Shown here: piece after piece, positions 51,201 to 58,977 of the stretch
How positions within the stretch are numbered: the first letter of the stretch is position 1
Layout: every line of letters starts with the position of its first letter
From: JAJVID01 sp050247435
GTDB lineage: Bacteria > Acidobacteriota > Blastocatellia > RBC074
Direction of reading: 5' to 3'
Length of the DNA: 64,000 nt
Assembly (NCBI GenBank): GCA_050247435.1
Contig: JBFWUF010000042.1
Location: 1-64,000, forward strand
Translations under genes and position numbers: made by a program
Notes under the pieces: generated by a model
The model's database searches: none
What the model saw: the letters and a program-made list of their open reading frames with translations, nothing else
What the model was told of the DNA's origin: nothing

Positions 51201-52298
51201 CCACAGCAGGATCGTCAAACGCTGAGCGACATCATCAAACAGAAGGTCAGAATCAATCCGAAAGATTTGCGGCAATTCGTCGAAACGCGCGGCAGCAGAT
51301 TGGAACTTGCGGACTCTGTTTATCAGCAGGTCGCTTCGGCGCTCAACACCGGCAAGCACGTGATCTTCATCGGTCCGCCGGGGACGGGCAAGACTTCGCT
51401 GGCGCACGACATCTGCGCGTTCGCCAAAGAGCAGGGATTCACGACCGGAGTCACTTCGGCGACGGCGACCGCCGATTGGAGCACGTTCGACACTGTCGGC
51501 GGATACACCCCGGCGCAGGATCAGACGTTGCAATTCCGTCCGGGTATTTTTCTGCGCGCGATCTGCGAAACCGAGTGGCTGGTGATTGACGAGATCAACC
51601 GCGCCGAGATTGACAAGGCGTTCGGCGAACTCTTCACGGCGCTCTCAGGCCAGCGCGTTGATTTGCCTTACTGGGTTGGTGAGAAACAGGTTCGCATTCT
51701 GCCCGCCGAAAAAGATTTCGATCAGTGGTGGGATTCCGGCCTCGGCGCGAAGAGCTACGATTACGTCATGCATCCGAACTGGCGGATAGTGGCGGCGATG
51801 AACGCTTACGACAAATCGTACCTGTACGCGATGTCGTTCGCGTTCATGCGGCGCTTCGCGTTCATTGACATTGACGTGCCTGGCAAGGACGGTTATCACG
51901 CGCTGCTCGAACGATGGATGGACGAATACGGTCTGCCGGTGTTGGAAGAAACGCGCGAGCCTTTGAGAACCGCGTTGCAAAAGCTGATCGAGGCGGAGAG
52001 CGAATTGATGCGTAGGCGCGCGCTGGGGCCTGCGATTCTGCGAGACATCATCAGACACATCGGCGACCGGCGCGATCACGACAATCAGGCCGACCTGTGC
52101 GACCTGCTGTGCGAGGCGTTCCTGCTGCACGCCGCGCCGCAACTGGACGGCATCGAGCGCATCGGTATTTTCGGAATAAACCGTTATCTGCAAGAGTTGT
52201 TTGCCAAGCAGGAGATGATGTTGAAGGCGCTGATCGCGCGATTGCGCTCGCTTTACCCGCACATCACCGAGAAGGAATGGACTGACGGGCAAGACTGA
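48285..52298 (+). CDS. TIR-EVE-CHAT-McrB fusion protein
   Basis: 1337 residues. Domains in order: TIR (about 1-135; YDVYISYSSKDKPEV, catalytic Glu79 in SGWVEFEW); a charged linker; an EVE/PUA-like domain (about 183-318; SPQFWLVSINKHQCDW, then GDVVLAYRPEAEHDSIAAIG); an Ig-like region (about 336-450); a Pro/Gln/Ala linker; a CHAT peptidase (about 675-905; LHLISHGAY His759, LACCQSGD Cys805); a helical segment; and a McrB-type AAA+ (about 1000-1337; Walker A FIGPPGTGKTSLA, Walker B LVIDEINRAEIDKAFGELFT, sensor Asn in VAAMN, FMRRF). TIR domains degrade NAD, EVE reads modified bases, McrB is a GTP-driven motor. One polypeptide thus has a sensor, motor and two effectors. It is co-directional with the McrC-like gene. 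Confidence 0.85.
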   Translation: MKQEFEYDVYISYSSKDKPEVMELAKRLEGDGLRVWIDEWKLAAGDNWQQTIAEALQRSRVLIPVISANSVKSGWVEFEWGTALDKLLNDTRRRIIPVLLDDTRVPLPLEQFFHVDWRQRSESQYRRLLDACRNSEAETEPKKQAARKMPNNRTSKAKAERKNQSKSEKQDDPKKQEEAPSPQFWLVSINKHQCDWVPVSHNPGVKYSIQWRHSLDAGARENLKRARAGDVVLAYRPEAEHDSIAAIGAIKREVGPDDNEIEIELEIIFDQPISREQLVAVVPVVNYAPGVHFGLFNSIDAEKWSFIRELILSNNPSLSLSKWPAPSSVPRIPRADLVKVALSGEMVAGKLARANISIRNHSNFTWKRGDLFLISGTTDLEKPGRAYQGQIEWRAVIDRDIPVWNVWEASNLEFGVPEVYDEEFNLRFNLGFRLPYQDEESYWTKWEFPARQNTDEVPVEQTLTNQMAQQPLETTPSVSSQAASVSETPSQAASLPIQRPTPFAPAAPPAPLDLAPQVVIVQQRYEPLPDEIKINVRVSSKFVTLEYNDQQFNSPSRISQESLLELESGGKLREYGEELFKAIFNDEATLIGGQGKTTFRGYSAAVNDDDARGKVRLSVSLDQAALDGTEGTDLFDIWWEYLKDPLSDTPLSVSERAPFYRLQGKRPGPGAVDARPLKILVAICNPTTLGQAGGEVEKLTQLNVEQERDIVERALKRLKDAQVADYDIWHSESGDEPVTLFNLQQKLEEGYHVLHLISHGAYSRKLGGYALVMENDNREHEMVPAERFTAPLLTDKLRLIVLACCQSGDYKTGKALQALGPRLVHLGAPAVIAMQDFVPIATAQLFTQHFYDDLARSGRVDMAMAATRFALYSRDGGESREWAIPVLLMCNDDGKLFNVDPQKAARLEDLRPDVKTYNQLPGGDPTPRKLAQAVAAEARQLGADENTISSLRETVAAALRGATLRPESAPIAPQQDRQTLSDIIKQKVRINPKDLRQFVETRGSRLELADSVYQQVASALNTGKHVIFIGPPGTGKTSLAHDICAFAKEQGFTTGVTSATATADWSTFDTVGGYTPAQDQTLQFRPGIFLRAICETEWLVIDEINRAEIDKAFGELFTALSGQRVDLPYWVGEKQVRILPAEKDFDQWWDSGLGAKSYDYVMHPNWRIVAAMNAYDKSYLYAMSFAFMRRFAFIDIDVPGKDGYHALLERWMDEYGLPVLEETREPLRTALQKLIEAESELMRRRALGPAILRDIIRHIGDRRDHDNQADLCDLLCEAFLLHAAPQLDGIERIGIFGINRYLQELFAKQEMMLKALIARLRSLYPHITEKEWTDGQD

Positions 52299-52319
52299 CA
52301 CATTCAAGAAGATATTTAA

Positions 52320-52410
52320 GCCACGAATGAACACCAATAACCACGAATGGCGGTAGAAAGCGCCGTTAGGATCAAGAAAGGATTCGTGTTTATTGGTGTT
52401 CATTCGTGGC
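52320..52410. repeat. 'GCCACGAATGAACACCAATA' inverted repeat
   Basis: Perfect 20-bp arms (52320-52339 and 52391-52410), with near-perfect extension by ten more bases inside. It lies between the McrB fusion and the McrC-like gene; the latter starts 27 bases later without a clear ribosome site. Confidence 0.85.
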
Positions 52411-52436
52411 TGACCCTTTCTTTCTTAAAATAGTTG

Positions 52437-53231
52437 ATGGACATGGCAGCGATTGAAGAAAACGAGGTGGAAATCCTTCGCCGATTCATTGGTCGGATGA
52501 TGTCGCCCGGTTCGTCGCCGAAAGTTTGGGAACGGGTTGATCCGCAAACGCGATTCGCCATGCGGTCAGCGTACTTCTTGCTCAACCGCGATCCGGGACG
52601 CGACGCCGAAACATTCATCACCGTCACGCTCGAACGTTTGCTGCAACGCGTCAGCCGCGTCAACGAACCGATGCAGGTCGAATATCAAGGTCAGGTTCGC
52701 GGGCGCGTCGTCTGGCCCGCCACGTTCAAGGCGCGTTACCGCGAAGATTTCGATCAATCACGTTTCGTCTGCCGCCAGGTTCAGCGCGAATACGACACGC
52801 CGGAGAATCAGCTTCTGAAATTCGTGGTCGAGCGGATTTACGAGAGCCTGCGCGCGACCCCGGAAGTGATTCGCAACGGCTTCAGCTACTTTCCGCTTTC
52901 CGCCGGCGCCGGATTGCTTCCCGCCGCTGAAAGGATCGCGCGGATGGAAGCGGCGTTGAATAACTTTCACCGGCATTCGCGGCTGCGCGCCGTGACGTTG
53001 CCGGCTTACGTCACCGAATCACATCTGCTCAAAGCCAAAACCTCGACGGTCGAAGATTACGCCGAAGCCGCCGATCTCTATCAAAGCTACGCGCGCTGCT
53101 TTTTGCGCAGCGACTGGAGCCACACGGCCCGCATCACCAGACGAATTCTGCCGCTGCCTGCCGAACTGACGGCGGAGGGCGAGATGTGGATCGAACTGGG
53201 CGCAGGGTTAATGCGCGAGGGTGGAGAGTGA
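52437..53231 (+). CDS. McrC/DUF2357-like partner without visible nuclease domain
   Basis: 264 residues. The segment VRGRVVWPATFKARYREDFD followed by QVQREYDTPENQLLKFVVER matches the core seen in McrC and DUF2357 proteins, which bind the McrB motor. Usual McrC proteins carry a PD-(D/E)xK nuclease after this, but here the protein ends at about residue 264 (ELGAGLMREGGE) with no such motif. A full-length McrC is about a third longer. It follows a McrB-type AAA+ domain by 138 bases. I infer it is an adaptor or nucleotide-stimulating subunit. No strong ribosome site is present, and ATG at 52437 or 52443 are both possible. Confidence 0.65.
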   Translation: MDMAAIEENEVEILRRFIGRMMSPGSSPKVWERVDPQTRFAMRSAYFLLNRDPGRDAETFITVTLERLLQRVSRVNEPMQVEYQGQVRGRVVWPATFKARYREDFDQSRFVCRQVQREYDTPENQLLKFVVERIYESLRATPEVIRNGFSYFPLSAGAGLLPAAERIARMEAALNNFHRHSRLRAVTLPAYVTESHLLKAKTSTVEDYAEAADLYQSYARCFLRSDWSHTARITRRILPLPAELTAEGEMWIELGAGLMREGGE

Positions 53232-53286
53232 GCGGGAGTGTTGAGGTTCAACCATCCGTTCAAGTCGTAATCTTCAGGCAGGCGGG

Positions 53287-53964
53287 TCAGACCAGATTGT
53301 TCTTCAATGCCTTGGCCACAGCTTCCGATTTGGAATGCACCTGGAGCTTTTCGTAGATGTGGCGAACGTGGAACGACACGGTGTTGACGCTGACGCCGAG
53401 TTCGACGGCCGCCGTTTTGTAATTGTGGCCTTCGACAAGCAATTTCAGGATGCGGGTTTCGTGAGGCGTCAGACCGTGACTTGCCTGAGTCGGCGGATGG
53501 AAAGTCCGAAACAGGTTGACGACGCGGCGTGCGACTTCCGGCGACATCGGAGCGCCGCCCGCGACGACTTCACGCAGGCTTTCCAGCAGCCGCTGCGGCG
53601 GCGTCTTTTTCAGCAGGTAACCCGACGCCCCGGCGCACAACGCCTCGAAGATGCGCGTGTCATCGTCGAAGACCGTCAGGGCCAGCAGCGACAATTGCTG
53701 GTGGCGTTCTTTCAACAACTGGATGCCTTCGATGCCGGACATTCCGGGCAGGCCGATGTCAATTAAAACTACGTCAGGCGGTGATCCAGAGGCCATCAAT
53801 TCACTGATCTCTGTCAGCGCTTCTTCCATCGTCCCGTAACTGCCCACGCACTCGCACCCATCCGCGCCGCTGATTAGCTGATCGAGTCCTTCGCGGATGT
53901 GTGGCCGGTCTTCGACGATGGCCACCCGAATGGCTCGCGAATTGTGGGGATCCGGAGCTGGCAT
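53287..53964 (-). CDS. NarL-type response regulator
   Basis: 225 residues from the ATG at 53964, preceded by GAGG; the GTG codons upstream are less likely. The receiver domain has IRVAIVEDRPHIREGL with acidic pair and VVLIDIGLPGMSG with the phospho-acceptor Asp, plus the Lys in YLLKKTPPQ. The LuxR-type HTH is in LTPHETRILKLLVEGHNYKT then AAVELGVSVNTVSFHVRHIY. It probably binds DNA when phosphorylated by the propeller kinase encoded upstream. It converges on the McrC-like gene. Confidence 0.93.
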   Translation of the reverse strand: MPAPDPHNSRAIRVAIVEDRPHIREGLDQLISGADGCECVGSYGTMEEALTEISELMASGSPPDVVLIDIGLPGMSGIEGIQLLKERHQQLSLLALTVFDDDTRIFEALCAGASGYLLKKTPPQRLLESLREVVAGGAPMSPEVARRVVNLFRTFHPPTQASHGLTPHETRILKLLVEGHNYKTAAVELGVSVNTVSFHVRHIYEKLQVHSKSEAVAKALKNNLV

Positions 53965-54021
53965 TGGCGTCCTCACCACGTCACGTTGATCTGTTTAATC
54001 AAAATAGTTGTCAGGTTGAAG

Positions 54022-54360
54022 TTAAGCCGATTCCGTAGCTGTAACAGCTTTCTCAATCGGGCCGCGCGTGATTTTGGTGACAGCTTCCAGCACGTCGAAC
54101 TGCTTAACGCTGAAATCGCTCAGCGCCGGATGACTGGTCACCGCCGCCACGAGCGGGCCTGCAAAGAAAGCGCTCAACGAAGCGTCGTCGTCGAAGAGAT
54201 AAATTCCTCCCGCTTCACTCTCGGCTTCGTTCATGATCCAAACCTTCCATCGGCATCCGCCAACAGCCGCGAAATCATCGGCCATCGGCGCCACGGTTTG
54301 TTCGTAGGCGGCGCGCGGAACGCTGAACTTAAAGTTGACCTGCAAAATTTTTGCTGACAT
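54022..54360 (-). CDS. YdhR-like ferredoxin-fold monooxygenase protein
   Basis: 112 residues. The start AKILQVNFKFSVPRAAYEQT and the later AGGIYLFDDDASLSAFFAGP, then SDFSVKQFDVLEAVTKITRG, match the small dimeric YdhR/antibiotic-biosynthesis-monooxygenase-like family. Members are often of unknown physiological substrate. AGGAGC is found before the ATG. It lies between a response regulator gene and a SnoaL-like gene in a minus-strand run of small genes. Confidence 0.75.
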   Translation of the reverse strand: MSAKILQVNFKFSVPRAAYEQTVAPMADDFAAVGGCRWKVWIMNEAESEAGGIYLFDDDASLSAFFAGPLVAAVTSHPALSDFSVKQFDVLEAVTKITRGPIEKAVTATESA

Positions 54361-54428
54361 GTCTTGTTGCTCCTTTCGATTGGATAGCGTTGGTTGACTG
54401 ACGACGCTGAGATGAACTCAGCGCTGAT

Positions 54429-54800
54429 TCACTGTATGACATCGAGTTGTTTCATCAGATCCATCTGGTCAATCGCCAGATTGAAGCCAGTGATCTTCCC
54501 GGCGGCGATTTGATAAACGATGATGAACGGCAACGCGACTGTTTTGCCTGTCGGCGCAATGCCCATCAGATCGCCGTTATGGACGCCGCGAAACCGCGCG
54601 GAGACGGCGACTTTGCCGCCTTCGGCGATCATCTCGTCAGCGAACAATTCGTAATTAGGAAACGCAGCCTCGAAAATTTCAATGTGTTGCTTGAGTTCCG
54701 GGCTGTCGGTGAATTCGGCGACAGTGGCCGCCGGTTTGGCCTTTCCGCTCAGGGCGGCAAAGTAACGAGCGATGAAATCTTTGTTTTCGGTAGTGGACAT
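54429..54800 (-). CDS. SnoaL-like/ester cyclase NTF2-fold protein
   Basis: 123 residues from the ATG at 54800 (GGAGATAAA upstream). NTF2-like fold: NKDFIARYFAALSGKAKPAA, FEAAFPNYELFADEMIAEGG, VAVSARFRGVHNGDLMGIAP, GKITGFNLAIDQMDLMKQLD. SnoaL relatives cyclise polyketides, but most stand-alone members are uncharacterised. Its neighbours are also small binding-fold proteins, perhaps a detoxification group. Confidence 0.78.
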   Translation of the reverse strand: MSTTENKDFIARYFAALSGKAKPAATVAEFTDSPELKQHIEIFEAAFPNYELFADEMIAEGGKVAVSARFRGVHNGDLMGIAPTGKTVALPFIIVYQIAAGKITGFNLAIDQMDLMKQLDVIQ

Positions 54801-54835
54801 AGTTTTATCTCCTGTTCTTCCTTTGGCGGTTGGGG

Positions 54836-54893
54836 GATCGTTAAAGTCCAACCTTCGTCCATTGGCGATCCGAAAGGTTGGACTTTAACGATC
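54836..54893. terminator. 20-bp inverted repeat hairpin
   Basis: GATCGTTAAAGTCCAACCTT (54836-54855) is the exact reverse complement of 54874-54893. It lies upstream of the SnoaL-like gene and downstream of the YciI-like gene, so it can end the upstream transcript. The 206-base gap holds no other feature that I can see. Confidence 0.75.
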
Positions 54894-55006
54894 TACCGAC
54901 TGCCGTCGGTGGGATTCACCAGAAAGAGAATGTCAAAACACCCTCTTAGTTTTGCACTACTGAGTTCTTGTGATTTTGTCAGATCACGAAGACCTAACAG
55001 GCGTTA

Positions 55007-55339
55007 TTACGCCGCCGCTTTGATCCGCTCCAACAGCGCGCGATCGTTCGCCGCTCGCCTGGCAAAATCCTGCAACGGCGCGACGCTCGTTTTCATCAAG
55101 CCCCACCACGGAATGCCTTCGACGATCTGATCCAGTTCGTCGTGCGAGGCGGCTTCGACGATGAAGATCGCGGTTCTGCTTCCGGCTGGAATGCCGCCGG
55201 CTATGATCTTTCCATCCGCTTTCAAACCAGCCAGAAGGTCGAAGCTGGGAAGAATGGTCTCTTCTACCATCTGTCCCAGTTGCTGAGCAGGAAACAACGG
55301 GCCGGGTTCGACGAATTCCATTGTGACGAGATATTGCAT
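55007..55339 (-). CDS. YciI/muconolactone-isomerase-like small protein
   Basis: 110 residues from the ATG at 55339 (AAAGGAG upstream). MQYLVTMEFVEPGPLFPAQQ at the start, then AGGIPAGSRTAIFIVEAASH and DELDQIVEGIPWWGLMKTSV, fit the ferredoxin-like fold of YciI and muconolactone isomerases. The substrate cannot be read off. It is part of the small-gene run between the kinase and regulator genes. Confidence 0.72.
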   Translation of the reverse strand: MQYLVTMEFVEPGPLFPAQQLGQMVEETILPSFDLLAGLKADGKIIAGGIPAGSRTAIFIVEAASHDELDQIVEGIPWWGLMKTSVAPLQDFARRAANDRALLERIKAAA

Positions 55340-55470
55340 TTCGGGTTTCTCCTTTGTTGTTTTACGACCGGGCTGTTTTGGTCCGCAGGCCATCAGGCCT
55401 CTGACATCGGCTGCGAGTGGGGATATTCAGAATCGCGGTTGGCTTCCCGCAATCGCATCAAGTGGCGTTC

Positions 55471-55611
55471 TCAATGGCCGGGAACCATCGGCGGATTGTT
55501 GATAACCGTCAAAGCGGAAACAGCGTTGGTTTCGGGCCGAGTCCGCGTCTGAGTCAATGTCAGGCTGATAAATACCGTAACGGCCAATAAACCGAGGGAA
55601 CGACGCTCCAT
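55471..55611 (-). CDS. Putative 46-residue membrane or secreted peptide
   Basis: A short frame with a strong AGGAGGAAATCTT ribosome site before the ATG and a hydrophobic start (SLGLLAVTVFISLTLTQTRT) that could be a signal peptide or membrane anchor. It lies between the sensor kinase gene and the YciI-like gene. No family is recognised, and coding is not certain. Confidence 0.35.
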   Translation of the reverse strand: MERRSLGLLAVTVFISLTLTQTRTRPETNAVSALTVINNPPMVPGH

Positions 55612-55636
55612 AAGATTTCCTCCTCCGGCATAGTTT

Positions 55637-55690
55637 GCAGTTCCGCCTTGAAGCGGCGCGAAGGAACAATTCGAAGGTGGAACTACAAAC
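55637..55690. repeat. Dispersed repeat, 'CTACAAAC' family
   Basis: TTCCGCCTTGAAGCGG, then AATTCGAAGGTGGAACTACAAAC at the end. It is related to the copies at 331-355 and 33231-33296, and lies between the sensor kinase gene and the short peptide gene. Confidence 0.55.
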
Positions 55691-55770
55691 TTTTCGCCTG
55701 GTGAGCTGAGAGACGCCTGACCATTTTTAAACAACACGTCCAGGCTGTCACCACCTGTTCAGGTAGTAAA

Positions 55771-58700
55771 TTACGGATTCTTGCGCGGTCGAAGCGGCGC
55801 TTCCAGTTTGGCGGTCGTGCCGGTTCCCGCGGCCGAGATCACTTCCAGAGTGCCGCCAAATTCCACCGCGCGCTTTCGCATGCTCAACAGGCCGTTGCCG
55901 CCATTTTTGCCCGATTGCGGCTCCGTTTCGGCGAAGCCACGCCCGTTATCCCGCACGCGCAGCGACAGGCGATGATCGGCAAGCGCGAAATCCACCTCGA
56001 CTTCGGTGGCCTCCGCATGGCGGACGATGTTGTTGATGCATTCCTTGAAGATCAGAAAAATCTGCCGCCGCACCTCCGCGTCCAGGCTCAGGTCTTGTTG
56101 CGGCGCGTGGAAGCGCAGGGCGATGTCGCGGGCGGTCAGGGTGTCGCTGGCAAACCGGCGCATGCGCTGCGTCAGATCGCTCAACTGGTCACGCTGCGGG
56201 TTAATCGCCCAGACGATGTCGCTCATCGCGTCCACGGCCTCGCGCGAAGTAGCGGCGACTTTCTCAATCGGCTCCAACGCGCGCGTGACGGTCGCGGCGT
56301 CTTTAGTTTTTTCGCCGTTGTGGGTCAGCCGCTGACGGGCGACTTCACTGAGGATGGCGATCTGCGAAAGGCTGGAGCCTACCTCGTCGTGCAGGTCGGT
56401 GGCGATGCGCGTGCGCATTCGTTCGAGCGCCAGCAGTTCCGCCAGGCGATACCGGTATGCGGCATACGTCAATCCGCCAGCCACCCCGGCCATCAGCGCG
56501 ATAAACCACCAGCGCCGCCAAACGGGCGCGGCGACGGTGAACGAGACGCTGGCCGGAGTCTGGCTGGCTATCCCATTGGCGTTGACGGCTCGCACCAAAA
56601 AACGGTAGGCGCCGGGAGCGAGATTGGCGAAGTTAATGGATCGTTGTTTTGTTTGCGCCCGCCAATCGGGATCAATTCCTTCGAGCTTGCATTGATAATT
56701 GAGTGAATCTCCCGGAGCAAAACTAAGTCCGACGTATTCGATTTCGATTTGATTGTCGCCGGTATTCAAGGCCGGGAGCCTTACATCTGTTTCTCCCAAC
56801 GCCGAGATCGAATGTGACTGGCCTCTGATGCGCACGTTATCAATGAGTATCGGAGGCGGCGAGGAAGGCGGGTCAGGTTTAGGAATGAAGCGGGAAAATC
56901 CTTGTGTCGTCGCAAACCACAGATTCCCTTTGCGGTCGCGCAAAATGTCGTCAACGCTGCCCAGCGGCAAACCATCAGCATTCGAAAAATGCCGGATGTT
57001 TCCTGTTTTCAGGTCAAGTTGGTCAACGCCTTTCCCCGCGCCGAAATAAATCCGTCCGAAGTTGTCTTCGGCAAGGCTCGTAATCCGATTGCTGGAAAGG
57101 CCGTTCGCGGTGGAGTAACTGGCGAATTTCGGATGCTCCGAACCCGGATCATCAACCCGGCTCGCTCCCTCATTGATTGACGCAATCCAAAGTCTACCCT
57201 CAGCGTCTATCAACAGATCAAAGACGCTGCATTTCGGCGCTCCATCATCCTCGTCGTAAACAGTGGCAACGCCGTGGCGATAACGGGCCAGTGACCCAGG
57301 TAAGAGTTTGTTGCTCAATCCAAGCCAGATGTTTCCATGTTGATCCTCGCAAAATGCGACCACCGGCCTGTTCTTGAGAGATTGCATCCCTTCAGTTCGC
57401 GAGAGATTGTGGATGCGTTCAGTTGCGCGTTCCCAACGATCCAAACCATTCGATTCACGCGACGAGCTGGCGATCCAAATATCCCCTCTTGAATCTTCAA
57501 AGAGGCGCGCGACGTGATTGTTGCTGAGGCCGTTTTGGGTTGTATAAACCGCTTTGGGGCGCACGTCCGCCAAATCTTCAAAGCGCGCGACTTTTGGAAA
57601 TCGAAACAGACCGGACTGTGTCGCAATCCACCATTCTCCCTGGCTGTCCTGGAAACTGAACTGATTCCAACCGACGCTGAACCGGACGTTGCCCGGCACG
57701 TTCGGTCTGATCCAAACGAACCTGTCATTATCAAAACGTCCCAGCCGCCAATGAAGAGCCGTCGAATTCCTGCTTGTCTGGCGGCCCTGCGCTGACCCTG
57801 ACAGATTGTTTTCCGGGATATATCCCGCCACAAAAAGCTCCCCCGCTTTATTTTCCCGAACGGAAACGGCGGCGGAAACTCCGTCCTGATGGCCAAACGT
57901 AGTGAATCCGTCAAAGAACCACTTCATCACCCCGGCGTTCGCGGTTCCGATCCATAAATTGCCGTAAGGATCGCCGGCGACGCGCTTGATGTAGTAGTCG
58001 CTCAGCCCATTGTCTTTCGTGTAAACGGCCATTGATTGGATCTGGCCGCTGGCGGAGAGGAAAAATTTACAGAGGCCGCGATCAGTGGCTACCCAGTATG
58101 CGTTGTCGAGCGCCTGCCAAATGTCGCGCACCATAGCGCCGGGTAACCCCTCGGTGTTGGAGATAATCCGTTTCACTATCGCCGCCCCTGGCTTGGGATG
58201 CGGCTCCAACTCCAACATTCCTTTTCCTGTCCCAACCCAGATTTTACCGGCGCGGTCTTCATACAATTTCAGCGCTTCGACGTCAGATGTTTTCTCACAG
58301 ATGGCGTACTCCTCAATCTTGCCATCGGGGAGCAGACGAAAAATTTTGCAAAAGGAACCTGCCCAGATCACCCCGTCGTGATCAACAAAGAGAGAGTAAA
58401 CATGGAATTTCTGATTATCCCGCGACCACAATTCAGTTGGGATCAGCGAGTAGTCGCCATCTATTCTCGCAAGACGAAAAAGGCCCGTTTCAGACCCGCA
58501 CCATATCTCTCCCGCCTGATCCTGAACTATTGATGTGAATAGATAATCCTGCTTACCGTTGGCGGTAGCCTGGAGAGAGAACATCAGGTTTCTATCGGTT
58601 GATGGTGGAGCGCCCGGCTTGTTGGCTGCGCCTTTGGGATTGAAACGAACCAGACCTCCACTGGTAGCCAGCCAATAATCCCCGGATGAGGTTTCAAGCA

Positions 58701-58977
58701 GATCGTTGACGTTGCGGTGCGGCAAGCCCTGCTCTATGCCGTAATTGGTGAATTTATACCCGTCAAATCGCGACAGCCCTTCATTGGTGCAAAACCAGAT
58801 AAACCCACGCGAATCGAAAACTATTCGGTTGATGTTGTTTTGCGCCAGCCCATCAGCCGTGGTGTAGGTTTTGACGGGCAGCAATTCCGCCTGAGCGGGA
58901 AATAGAGCGGGCAGACAAGCGGCGGCGAGTCCGAGAGCGGATAAGATAACTGCGGGGATTTTCAAACGAACAGGCAT
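55771..58977 (-). CDS. Two-component sensor histidine kinase with beta-propeller sensor
   Basis: 1068 residues. A signal peptide (about 1-30) is followed by a propeller region of repeated TADGLAQNNINRI, GLPHRNVNDLLE, GLSDYYIKRVAGDPYGNLWI-type blades (about 40-720) in the periplasm. Then come a Y_Y_Y domain (about 735-805), one membrane helix (WFIALMAGVAGGLTYAAYRY, about 815-835), and a HisKA_3 kinase core with phospho-acceptor His863 in TDLHDEVGSSLSQ and an ATPase end (VRDNGRGFAETEPQSGKNGG). This is the architecture of Bacteroidetes/Acidobacteria glycan sensors. It probably pairs with the NarL-type regulator downstream. Confidence 0.92.
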   Translation of the reverse strand: MPVRLKIPAVILSALGLAAACLPALFPAQAELLPVKTYTTADGLAQNNINRIVFDSRGFIWFCTNEGLSRFDGYKFTNYGIEQGLPHRNVNDLLETSSGDYWLATSGGLVRFNPKGAANKPGAPPSTDRNLMFSLQATANGKQDYLFTSIVQDQAGEIWCGSETGLFRLARIDGDYSLIPTELWSRDNQKFHVYSLFVDHDGVIWAGSFCKIFRLLPDGKIEEYAICEKTSDVEALKLYEDRAGKIWVGTGKGMLELEPHPKPGAAIVKRIISNTEGLPGAMVRDIWQALDNAYWVATDRGLCKFFLSASGQIQSMAVYTKDNGLSDYYIKRVAGDPYGNLWIGTANAGVMKWFFDGFTTFGHQDGVSAAVSVRENKAGELFVAGYIPENNLSGSAQGRQTSRNSTALHWRLGRFDNDRFVWIRPNVPGNVRFSVGWNQFSFQDSQGEWWIATQSGLFRFPKVARFEDLADVRPKAVYTTQNGLSNNHVARLFEDSRGDIWIASSSRESNGLDRWERATERIHNLSRTEGMQSLKNRPVVAFCEDQHGNIWLGLSNKLLPGSLARYRHGVATVYDEDDGAPKCSVFDLLIDAEGRLWIASINEGASRVDDPGSEHPKFASYSTANGLSSNRITSLAEDNFGRIYFGAGKGVDQLDLKTGNIRHFSNADGLPLGSVDDILRDRKGNLWFATTQGFSRFIPKPDPPSSPPPILIDNVRIRGQSHSISALGETDVRLPALNTGDNQIEIEYVGLSFAPGDSLNYQCKLEGIDPDWRAQTKQRSINFANLAPGAYRFLVRAVNANGIASQTPASVSFTVAAPVWRRWWFIALMAGVAGGLTYAAYRYRLAELLALERMRTRIATDLHDEVGSSLSQIAILSEVARQRLTHNGEKTKDAATVTRALEPIEKVAATSREAVDAMSDIVWAINPQRDQLSDLTQRMRRFASDTLTARDIALRFHAPQQDLSLDAEVRRQIFLIFKECINNIVRHAEATEVEVDFALADHRLSLRVRDNGRGFAETEPQSGKNGGNGLLSMRKRAVEFGGTLEVISAAGTGTTAKLEAPLRPRKNP

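Noticed and set aside
49998..51533. 511-codon minus-strand frame
   Set aside because: It is the antisense of the CHAT/McrB part of the fusion gene and has no recognisable motif.
55427..55737. Overlapping 80- to 88-codon minus-strand frames through the CTACAAAC repeat
   Set aside because: They include repeat DNA and lack start signals. Only the 46-codon frame with an AGGAGGA site was kept, at low confidence.
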